In this document: piece after piece, positions 16,255 to 23,375 of the stretch | Numbering within the stretch: position 1 is the first letter of the stretch | Layout of the letters: each line of letters opens with the position of its first letter | From: Paenibacillus massiliensis subsp. panacisoli DSM 21345 | GTDB taxonomy: Bacteria > Bacillota > Bacilli > Paenibacillales > Paenibacillaceae | Assembly (NCBI RefSeq): GCF_000426545.1 | Contig: NZ_KE384534.1 | Location: forward strand, 62,001 to 126,000 | Reading direction: 5' to 3' | DNA length: 64,000 nucleotides | Translations under genes and position numbers: made by a program | Notes under the pieces: model-generated | Databases searched by the model: none | Told to the model about the DNA's origin: nothing | The model's input: the letters and a program-made list of their open reading frames with translations, nothing else

Positions 16255-17127
16255 ATGTCAACTCAGACGCAAGATCAGAAGCAGACCATGCCCCCACAGC
16301 ATCAGAACGAACAGCCAGGTATTGAATCCAAAATGAACCCCCAGCCGGAATTCGAGAGAGCTACCTACAAGGCAGCTGGCAAGCTTACAGGCAAAGTAGC
16401 TATTATTACTGGGGGGGACAGCGGGATTGGACGTGCCGTGGCCGTCACCTATGCTAAGGAAGGGGCTGACGTTGCTATAGTCTATCTCAGTGAGCATGGA
16501 GACGCAGAGGAGACGAAGAGGCAAGTGGAGCAGGAAGGACGTCGATGTGTCTTGATTGCTGGTGATATTGGAGATGAGAGCTTCTGTCAGCAGATCGTGA
16601 AGGAGACGATCGAGCAGCTGGGTAAGGTTGATATTCTCGTGAACAATGCAGCCGAGCAGCATCCTCAACAGCGAATAGAGGATATTACGGCTGCACAACT
16701 GGAGAAGACCTTCCGCACTAACATATTCAGCATGTTCTATTTGACGAAGGCAGTGATGCCATTACTGAAAAAAGGTAGCACCATCATCAACACGACCTCT
16801 GTAACAGCATACCGGGGCAATCCTTCACTTATCGACTATTCTGCAACTAAGGGAGCCATTACCTCCTTCACTCGTTCCTTGTCCATGAATCTTGCTGATA
16901 AGGGAATTCGCGTGAATGCAGTGGCACCTGGACCGATCTGGACGCCGCTCATTCCATCTACCTTTGATGCCAAGACGGTCGGCGAATTCGGAGGCACCCA
17001 GCCGATGAAGCGGCCAGGGCAGCCAGAAGAGCTGGCTCCAGCTTATGTATATTTGGCTTGTGATGATTCCTCTTATGTAAGTGGTCAGGTTATGCATGTT
17101 AACGGCGGCGAGGTTATTAACGGTTAA
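16255..17127 (+). CDS. Short-chain dehydrogenase, general stress protein 39-like
   Basis: An NAD(P)-dependent oxidoreductase. The 290 residues start with a polar Gln/Pro-rich tail of about 45 residues, typical of the GSP39/YhxC/YdaD group. The SDR core follows: TGGDSGIGRA cofactor loop, NNAAEQ, catalytic Ser in NTTSVTAYRG, then Tyr and Lys in YSATKGA. AAGGAGTGAG lies ahead of ATG 16255. B. subtilis relatives are general-stress or spore genes, which agrees with the sigma-B-like promoter upstream. The substrate is unknown. Confidence 0.9.
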   Translation: MSTQTQDQKQTMPPQHQNEQPGIESKMNPQPEFERATYKAAGKLTGKVAIITGGDSGIGRAVAVTYAKEGADVAIVYLSEHGDAEETKRQVEQEGRRCVLIAGDIGDESFCQQIVKETIEQLGKVDILVNNAAEQHPQQRIEDITAAQLEKTFRTNIFSMFYLTKAVMPLLKKGSTIINTTSVTAYRGNPSLIDYSATKGAITSFTRSLSMNLADKGIRVNAVAPGPIWTPLIPSTFDAKTVGEFGGTQPMKRPGQPEELAPAYVYLACDDSSYVSGQVMHVNGGEVING

Positions 17128-17168
17128 GGGATTTTATCTTAAGCATTACGAATATGAGCACCAGACAC

Positions 17169-17214
17169 GAAGGACTCTCACTTTTTTTATTAAGTGATGG
17201 AGTCCTTCTTTTGT
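17169..17214 (+). terminator. Terminator after the SDR gene
   Basis: GAAGGACT (17169-17176) pairs with AGTCCTTC (17201-17208), with partial pairing inside and a TTTTG tail. Confidence 0.75.
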
Positions 17215-17293
17215 ATGATCGCTTGCATTTTCGCTGAACTGTCAATGGGGCTAGAGGAGTTGAGAATGTATGATTTCTGATAAGTGAATGATA

Positions 17294-17348
17294 TTTACAT
17301 AAACTTAACAAAACTTCTGTAGCTCTTGTGGACAAAATCATTTAGAAT
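17294..17348 (+). promoter_or_regulatory. Pho box and -10 of the phoR promoter
   Basis: TTTACA (17294), TTAACA (17305) and TCTGTA (17316) are spaced by exactly 11 bp, with a degenerate fourth unit at 17327. TAGAAT (17343-17348) is the likely -10. The layout implies autoregulation of the sensor by PhoP. Confidence 0.72.
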
Positions 17349-17381
17349 ACGAAAAGCAACGTCTAATACGAGGGAGAGACT

Positions 17382-19193
17382 ATGAAGATTATGAGACCAT
17401 TTCGTTTTCAACTTACCGCAATAATGCTGGCCTTGACGGGTATATCTGTACTGGCTGCAGGTATTGTGATGGGACATATCTTCAAAGATTCACATATTCA
17501 TTCACTTGAGGAAAATATGGCCCGGGAAATAAATTTGCTGCGTAGCACGTTTCCTTTTGAATATGCATCCTCAGATACCAGTGAAGATACCAGCAAGTAT
17601 TATACAAGCAAGGCCGAGGAATTATCAGGGCTCATTCATTCCCGGATTACTTTCATCGCCAAGGATGGAACCGTCATTGGAGATTCAGAGACTAATGTGA
17701 GGCAAATGGATAACCATGCTCTCCGAGATGAGATCCGCCAGGCCAAGGAAACGGGGATTGGCAGCTCCATTCGATATAGTGAGACGCTGGGTGAAAATAT
17801 GCTGTATGTTGCTGAGCCTGTCATTACGGCAGAAGGTTTTGATGGTTATATTCGTCTATCCATGAGTCTAGCCTCGGTGGAGGAGGGGATGCGGCGGGCA
17901 TGGACCTTTGTCATTATTGCCCTCGTTGTCCTGTTCTTGGTCGTATCTCTAATCAGCTATCGTGTGGCCAAGGGATTGACTTCGCCGCTTGAGCATATTA
18001 CCCGCGTCGCGAATCGAATCTCTCATCTTGATTATGATGCGCGGGTGGAGCTGTCACGTAAGGATGAGGTTGGGCAGCTTGCGGATGCCATTAACGGCAT
18101 GGCAGACAGTCTGCAAAAGCAAATGGAGACTATTCGCGATAATGAAGGCCTGCTGCAGGGGGTCATGACGAATATGACCGGCGGGATCTTGTTGATTGAT
18201 GAACACGACAACATCGCGCTGGTGAATCGGGAGACAGAACGGATGCTGGGCATTAGTAGCCGCCGTCTGACGGGAAAGCCGTTTCAGGAGCTGCGAAAGC
18301 ATTATGAGCTAACCAAGCTGGTAGAGGAAGGTATCAACAGCATGGAGATGCTCCGCAGTGAGGTTAGTGTCTATCACCCAAAAGAAAGGTTATTGCTTAT
18401 GGATGGTGTACCTATGGCTGGCAATGATGGTGTCGAGCGAGGGATGCTGTTCCTGCTGCAGGATGTCACTGCCATTCGCCGACTTGAGAATATGCGAAGC
18501 GAATTCGTGGCGAATGTATCGCATGAGCTGAAGACGCCTATTGCGGCGGTCAAGGGCTTCGCTGAGACGCTGCTTAGCGGTGGTGTGAAGGATGAGGAGA
18601 CGGCACGCTCCTTCTTACAAATTATCTATGACGAGAGTGAGCGACTGAATCGACTGATTGGTGATATTCTTGAGCTGTCTAAAATCGAATCGAAGCGCTC
18701 GCCATTGGAATGTTCACCTGTTCATCTGTCTACATTTTTTGAGATGCTATCAGATACGTTAGATAAAGTAGCAGAGAAAAAGCGTATTTCCCTTCATTTG
18801 GATGTGCCAGAGGAGCTATTCATTGAGGCTGATGAGGACAAGCTGAAGCAAATTTTCCTGAATCTACTCTCCAACAGCATTAACTACACGCTGGAGGGCG
18901 GAAGTGTTCGTCTGAAGGTGACTTCCGTACCGACAGATGACGAGCCTGAGAAAGTGATTGTCGCAGTAAGTGATACGGGAATTGGAATACCGAAGAAGGA
19001 TGTGCCGCGCATCTTCGAGCGCTTCTACCGTGTGGATAAAGGCCGCTCACGTAATTCCGGTGGGACAGGTCTGGGATTATCCATCGTCAAGCATTTGGTG
19101 GAGCTGCATCGCGGTACAGTCACGGTCGAAAGTGAGCTGGGAATAGGTAGTACCTTTAGTGTAGAGCTTCCCGTGATTCAGCATCAGGAATAG
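17382..19193 (+). CDS. phoR: Phosphate-response sensor histidine kinase PhoR
   Basis: Membrane kinase that senses phosphate limitation and phosphorylates PhoP. The 603 residues comprise TM1 (about 10-32), an extracytoplasmic domain (33-174), TM2 (about 176-196), a HAMP linker and a PAS-like domain (about 262-365). HisKA follows with His381 in NVSHELKTPIAAVKGF, then the ATPase with NLLSNSINYT, DTGIGIP and GGTGLGLSIVKH. It starts at ATG 17382 after GAGGGAGAG. It lies upstream of phoP, the reverse of B. subtilis, and has its own Pho box. Identification rests on domain layout plus the pho neighbours. Confidence 0.88.
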   Translation: MKIMRPFRFQLTAIMLALTGISVLAAGIVMGHIFKDSHIHSLEENMAREINLLRSTFPFEYASSDTSEDTSKYYTSKAEELSGLIHSRITFIAKDGTVIGDSETNVRQMDNHALRDEIRQAKETGIGSSIRYSETLGENMLYVAEPVITAEGFDGYIRLSMSLASVEEGMRRAWTFVIIALVVLFLVVSLISYRVAKGLTSPLEHITRVANRISHLDYDARVELSRKDEVGQLADAINGMADSLQKQMETIRDNEGLLQGVMTNMTGGILLIDEHDNIALVNRETERMLGISSRRLTGKPFQELRKHYELTKLVEEGINSMEMLRSEVSVYHPKERLLLMDGVPMAGNDGVERGMLFLLQDVTAIRRLENMRSEFVANVSHELKTPIAAVKGFAETLLSGGVKDEETARSFLQIIYDESERLNRLIGDILELSKIESKRSPLECSPVHLSTFFEMLSDTLDKVAEKKRISLHLDVPEELFIEADEDKLKQIFLNLLSNSINYTLEGGSVRLKVTSVPTDDEPEKVIVAVSDTGIGIPKKDVPRIFERFYRVDKGRSRNSGGTGLGLSIVKHLVELHRGTVTVESELGIGSTFSVELPVIQHQE

Positions 19194-19214
19194 GTAGACA
19201 GTTGCATAATAACT

Positions 19215-19246
19215 TTTACACTCCGTTAACAATGCCGTGATAGAAT
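19215..19246 (+). promoter_or_regulatory. Pho box and -10 of the phoP promoter
   Basis: TTTACA (19215-19220) and TTAACA (19226-19231) are 11 bp apart, and TAGAAT (19241-19246) follows after exactly 9 bp. It lies in the 154-bp gap between phoR and phoP, so phoP can be transcribed separately. Confidence 0.68.
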
Positions 19247-19347
19247 GATGGATGTGCGAATCGTGAGCATGGGATATGGCTTGCAGACGAGGTTGCAGAT
19301 GAGTTTCATCTAAATGAAGTTCATACTGTGGAATGGAGGATTTCATA

Positions 19348-20076
19348 ATGGCACAACGCCTATTGGTTATCGAGGACGAGCCAACGCTCGCGAGATTGCT
19401 TACGTATAATTTGACACAGGAGGGCTATGAGGTAGAGGCAGTAGATCATGGTACAGCTGGCTATGAACAGGCTTCTACGGAGTCCTTCGATCTTATATTG
19501 CTGGATCTGATGCTTCCTGGAATGAATGGCTTGGATATTCTGAGTAAGCTGAGAAGCAGAGGCATTACGACCCCGATCATTATTTTGACGGCCAAAAATG
19601 GTGAAGCTGAGGTCGTTCAGGGACTGAAGTCGGGAGCAGATGATTATATTACGAAGCCGTTTGGGGTATCCGAGCTGTTGGCCAGAGTGGACGCAGTGCT
19701 GCGACGTACCTCAGGTGATGAGGTCTTGACAAGTGAGCAGACCGAGGAGTCCCGCATCGCGCTGGGTGAGCTGGAGATCTATCCTGAGAAGTATGAGGTC
19801 ATTCTCGGTGGACAGCAAATTCATTTGAGACCGAAGGAATTCGAGGTCTTGCTGTATTTGTCCAAGAAGCCCGGAGTTGTGCTAACGAGAGATGATCTGA
19901 TGAATGCCGTATGGGGCTTCGACTATATCGGAGGTCAACGGACGGTAGACGTTCACGTAAGCTCTTTGCGCAAGAAACTGGAGCTGGACCCTGAGTCCGT
20001 TCATATTGATTCCATTCGTGGAGTTGGATACAAGCTGGTAGTGAATAAGAAGAGAGCATCCCAATCTTTTGTATAA
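19348..20076 (+). CDS. phoP: Phosphate-response regulator PhoP
   Basis: OmpR-type response regulator predicted to bind the 11-bp-phased boxes in this window. The 242 residues form a receiver (VIEDEP acidic pocket, Asp53 in LILLDLMLPGMNG, conserved Lys in DYITKPF) and a C-terminal winged helix ending DVHVSSLRKKLE...IDSIRGVGYKLV. ATG 19348 is chosen because TGGAGGA (19334-19340) is its ribosome site; an ATG at 19333 overlaps that site. A terminator overlaps the last codons. Confidence 0.92.
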   Translation: MAQRLLVIEDEPTLARLLTYNLTQEGYEVEAVDHGTAGYEQASTESFDLILLDLMLPGMNGLDILSKLRSRGITTPIIILTAKNGEAEVVQGLKSGADDYITKPFGVSELLARVDAVLRRTSGDEVLTSEQTEESRIALGELEIYPEKYEVILGGQQIHLRPKEFEVLLYLSKKPGVVLTRDDLMNAVWGFDYIGGQRTVDVHVSSLRKKLELDPESVHIDSIRGVGYKLVVNKKRASQSFV

Positions 20077-20092
20077 GGGATGTTCTTTTTTT
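20053..20092 (+). terminator. Terminator overlapping the 3' end of phoP
   Basis: AGAGCATCCC (20053-20062) pairs with GGGATGTTCT (20077-20086), followed by a long T-run. It separates phoP from the next gene, which therefore needs its own promoter. Confidence 0.8.
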
Positions 20093-20118
20093 CTTTTTCC
20101 AAGGATATCCACCATGCT

Positions 20119-20172
20119 TTTACATGGTTATAACAGGAAATCGAAATCCATCTAACAATGCATGTTTACAAT
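20119..20172 (+). promoter_or_regulatory. Pho box and -10 before the CBS/MCP-like gene
   Basis: TTTACA (20119), ATAACA (20130), TCGAAA (20141) and CTAACA (20152-20157) are phased at exactly 11 bp. TACAAT (20167-20172) follows 9 bp after the last hexamer. The CTAACA-N9-TACAAT module is identical to that of pstS. This predicts direct PhoP control. Confidence 0.72.
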
Positions 20173-20222
20173 AGTCCCATAGACCTATATGTGAATGGAA
20201 TTACATGGGAGGTTGCTAGGGA

Positions 20223-21611
20223 ATGCCAATAGTACTGAATACGCAAACGGATGTAAAGAGAAAGATGATTGGAGACTATGTGACAGGACGGCAAGTCGCC
20301 ATTATTAATCCTCAAGTAACCTGTAAGGAATTGCTGGATATATTCAGACAACAGCCTGAGATGCCCTGCGTACTGGTGGAGAATCAAGTAGGGGATATCT
20401 TGGGCATCATAATGAGAGAATCTTATAATCGTCATCTGGCAGGAAGGTTCGCAGCGGCATTGTTCTACGACAAGCCAGCTGCTGAATTCGTGGATCGGAC
20501 TGCTCTCATGGTAGAGACCACAGCAGCTGCGGAGGAGATATTGGATCAAGCCTTACAGCGTCCAGATGCGAATTTTTATGATTGCATCATACTGCTGGGG
20601 GCTCAGCTACCAAGCGTCTTGACGCTCAGGGATGTCATGCAGGTAGCGCAATTGCTGCAGCAAGAAGCAGATGGGAGTCGGAAGCAGACGGTGCAACGCA
20701 GCTACCATCAGGTGCAGCATATCCAAGGTAATGTAGAGCAGGTATCCTGCGAGGCTAGGCAGAGTATGGAGCACAGTCAGGCGATGGAGCAGGCAGCACA
20801 GCATGGGATGAAGAAGCTGGCTGAGGTTCAGGAATGCTATAGGGAGGTTATGGAGCAACTGGAGAAGCAGCATACGCAGGCCCTGAGCATGAGCAACCAT
20901 CTGGAGGTTATTTCGGGGATTGCTAAGGCAGTAAAGGACCTGGCAGGACAAAGTACACTGCTTGCCATTAATGCTTCTATTGAAGCTGCGCATGCTGGAG
21001 TATATGGACGCGGGTTCCAGGTTGTGTCGCAGGAGGTCAGGGGACTTGCTGCACAGACACAGGATTGCTCATCTCGCATCACTAAGCTGCTGGACGAGAT
21101 CGGAGAACTGGTACGAGGACAGACAGATCTGACAAGCGAGGGTCTTCGTCAGGTAGCTAATGGATCGAAATTCGTAGATGAAGGAAATGAAGCCTTGGGG
21201 AGTATTATTCAGGCGGTGCAGCGGATGGAGCAGTTGAATCAGGGTATGACACAGGCAGCGGAGCAAGCTCGTCTTACTGCAGGCCAGGTAGCTGGTGAGC
21301 TTATGCAGATGAACAGAAGTACTGCGGATGCGAGCAGCTTTGCTGAGGATGAGGGCATACAGCAAGCTCAGCCAGTAGAGGAACAAAGAAACGTCTCGAC
21401 TGATGATAATAAGGCCAAGAGAACAGCAGTGTCTGCCCAGCCCATTGGGCGAGCTGATGAACGGACTAGTGGACAAGCTAGTAAAGAAGCAGAAGTGAAA
21501 GGGCTAGCTGATCTGGAAGAAAAAAAGGATTGTACAACAAGTGAAGATACGAACGAAAATTCCGACAAAAAGCAAAGTGAAGAACGAGAGCTTGCTCTTA
21601 TTTTACATTGA
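20223..21611 (+). CDS. Soluble CBS-like / methyl-accepting-type signalling protein, predicted Pho-regulon member
   Basis: The function is not known. The 462 residues have no membrane span or signal peptide. Residues about 15-145 resemble a degenerate CBS pair (VTCKELLDIFRQQPEMPCVLVE, then GDILGIIMRE, and later VLTLRDVMQVAQ). A helical Gln/Glu-rich segment (150-235) leads into a chemoreceptor hairpin with AGQSTLLAINASIEAAHAG and GRGFQVVSQEVRGLAAQT (about 240-290). The last 80 residues are charged and low-complexity. GGGAGG lies ten bases before ATG 20223. It has its own Pho box, follows the phoP terminator and precedes pstB2-phoU. It may link phosphate status to CheW/CheA-type or other output; this is inference. 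Confidence 0.75.
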   Translation: MPIVLNTQTDVKRKMIGDYVTGRQVAIINPQVTCKELLDIFRQQPEMPCVLVENQVGDILGIIMRESYNRHLAGRFAAALFYDKPAAEFVDRTALMVETTAAAEEILDQALQRPDANFYDCIILLGAQLPSVLTLRDVMQVAQLLQQEADGSRKQTVQRSYHQVQHIQGNVEQVSCEARQSMEHSQAMEQAAQHGMKKLAEVQECYREVMEQLEKQHTQALSMSNHLEVISGIAKAVKDLAGQSTLLAINASIEAAHAGVYGRGFQVVSQEVRGLAAQTQDCSSRITKLLDEIGELVRGQTDLTSEGLRQVANGSKFVDEGNEALGSIIQAVQRMEQLNQGMTQAAEQARLTAGQVAGELMQMNRSTADASSFAEDEGIQQAQPVEEQRNVSTDDNKAKRTAVSAQPIGRADERTSGQASKEAEVKGLADLEEKKDCTTSEDTNENSDKKQSEERELALILH

Positions 21612-21655
21612 GTTAACAAATCCACTGTATTTCGTTTACACAAGGCCATTATAAT
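21602..21655 (+). promoter_or_regulatory. Pho box and -10 of the pstB2-phoU promoter
   Basis: TTTACA (21602, overlapping the previous gene's last codons), TTAACA (21613), ACTGTA (21624) and TTTACA (21635-21640) are spaced by exactly 11 bp. A perfect TATAAT (21650-21655) follows after 9 bp. This is the clearest Pho box in the window. Confidence 0.8.
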
Positions 21656-21718
21656 CTTGATGTTATCGGTATTCGAGCTGAATGAGAACGAACTGCATAC
21701 TGAAGGAGAAGCTCACAT

Positions 21719-22477
21719 ATGAATGATCCTGTGATTACGATAGAGAAGTTGAATTTGTATTATGAGAAGTTTCATGCCTTGAAGGACATGTCCCTGGATG
21801 TCCCGGATAAGACTGTGACGGCTTTCATCGGGCCATCAGGCTGCGGGAAATCAACATTATTACGTACACTGAACCGTATGAATGATATGATTCCTGGAAC
21901 ACGCATTGAAGGATCGGTCAAGCTCTCCGGCAAGGAGATCTATGCCGAAGACCTTGAAGTAGAGGAGCTGCGCAAGCGGGTAGGAATGGTCTTCCAACAG
22001 CCAAATCCTTTTCCCAAGTCGATTTACGACAATGTAGCCTATGGACCGAGACTGCACGGAATCCGTAGCAAGGAAGTGCTAGACGGTCTGGTGGAGCAGA
22101 GTCTCAAGCAGGCAGCCTTGTGGGATGAGGTTAAGGATTTCGTGAAGCGTTCGGCGCTAAGTCTCTCTGGTGGACAGCAGCAGCGGCTGTGTATTGCACG
22201 TGCACTGGCGGTTCAACCGGATATCCTGCTGATGGATGAGGCGACCTCCGCACTGGACCCGATCTCCACACTGAAGATTGAAGAGCTGGTACAGCAGTTG
22301 AAGGACCAATACACAATTATTATGGTTACACATAATATGCATCAGGCAGCCCGGGTATCGGGTCAGACCGTATTTTTCTTGAATGGCGAGATTATTGAGG
22401 CTTCCGAGACCGAGTCACTATTCTCGAACCCGCAGGATTCACGCACGGAGGATTACGTGTCCGGCCGCTTTGGCTGA
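21719..22477 (+). CDS. pstB: Second phosphate ABC transporter ATP-binding protein
   Basis: A second PstB ATPase of 252 residues: Walker A GPSGCGKST, signature LSGGQQQRL, Walker B ILLMDEATSALDP and H-loop VTHNMHQA. AAGGAGAAG precedes ATG 21719. It pairs with phoU 29 bases downstream, not with permeases. It may serve the PstCA encoded 16 kb away as an alternative ATPase, or serve PhoU-linked signalling. It has its own Pho box. Note DEATS in Walker B where the first copy has DEPAS. Confidence 0.93.
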   Translation: MNDPVITIEKLNLYYEKFHALKDMSLDVPDKTVTAFIGPSGCGKSTLLRTLNRMNDMIPGTRIEGSVKLSGKEIYAEDLEVEELRKRVGMVFQQPNPFPKSIYDNVAYGPRLHGIRSKEVLDGLVEQSLKQAALWDEVKDFVKRSALSLSGGQQQRLCIARALAVQPDILLMDEATSALDPISTLKIEELVQQLKDQYTIIMVTHNMHQAARVSGQTVFFLNGEIIEASETESLFSNPQDSRTEDYVSGRFG

Positions 22478-22506
22478 GTAATGGCAGAGAGGGAGGCACG
22501 CATAGG

Positions 22507-23166
22507 ATGATACGCAGAAAGGATTTTGACGAAGGCTTGGAGGAGCTACGTACGCTCTTGCTTCAAATGGGTGGGAAAGTATCCGAGGCATTGGATCATG
22601 CAATTACAGCCTTGGAAAAGAACGATACTGAGCTTGCACATCAGGTTGTGAACAGTGATGTGCAGATTAATCAGATGGAGGAGCAAGTTCTCGATATGGG
22701 CTCACGCCTTATCGTGACACAGCAACCTGTGGCGAAGGATCTTCGCAGAATTATTGTCTCCTTCAAAATATCTAGTGACCTGGAGCGCATGGGCGATCTG
22801 GCCCTTGATGTGGCGAAGGTCACACTTCGATTAGATGGTAAGCAAATGCTCAAGCCGCTCGCGGAGATCCAGGAGATGGCTGAGCTTGTGAAGACAATGA
22901 CGAATGAAGCTATCAGCTCCTACCTGAACGAGAATACGGATCAGGCCTACAAGATGGCACAGCTGGATGACAAGGTGGATGCCTTGTACAGCCGTATGAT
23001 CAGTGAGCTGTATACGTTCATCGGCGAGAACCCTTCCCAGGTATCAGAAGCTATGCTGATGCTGCTGGTCGGCAGATACATTGAGCGAATTGGTGACCAC
23101 GCGACGAACATCGGTGAGAGTGCGGTATATCTCGTTACAAGCCAGCGTCCAGATCTGAATCAGTAG
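22507..23166 (+). CDS. phoU: Phosphate signalling protein PhoU
   Basis: A cytosolic helical protein that links Pst transport to PhoR control and limits phosphate uptake. The 219 residues contain two PhoU three-helix repeats, each with the metal-binding E/DxxxD pattern: SSDLERMGDLALDVAK near residue 80 and VGRYIERIGDHATNIGE near 185. It follows pstB2 closely and ends at the terminator 23175-23206, making a two-gene unit. The length is typical for the family. Confidence 0.94.
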   Translation: MIRRKDFDEGLEELRTLLLQMGGKVSEALDHAITALEKNDTELAHQVVNSDVQINQMEEQVLDMGSRLIVTQQPVAKDLRRIIVSFKISSDLERMGDLALDVAKVTLRLDGKQMLKPLAEIQEMAELVKTMTNEAISSYLNENTDQAYKMAQLDDKVDALYSRMISELYTFIGENPSQVSEAMLMLLVGRYIERIGDHATNIGESAVYLVTSQRPDLNQ

Positions 23167-23174
23167 TGCACATG

Positions 23175-23206
23175 AAAAGACTCCTTGTCCCAAGGGGGTC
23201 TTTTTC
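23175..23206 (+). terminator. Terminator after phoU
   Basis: AAAGACTCCTTG pairs with CAAGGGGGTCTTT across a two-base to three-base loop, followed by TTTTTC. Confidence 0.85.
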
Positions 23207-23375
23207 TTATGCTCTTTGTGTGAGCGTTTTTAAACCTGACAAAGAAATCAGCAACGGATAGATGGTAAAGATAATTCAGATGCTATTTGCATGGAACCCT
23301 TTTTTCAGGATACTCGCCTGATATGTTAAAATAGGATAAGCATATAATGAATGAATTCAATGAGGTGTATAGCCA

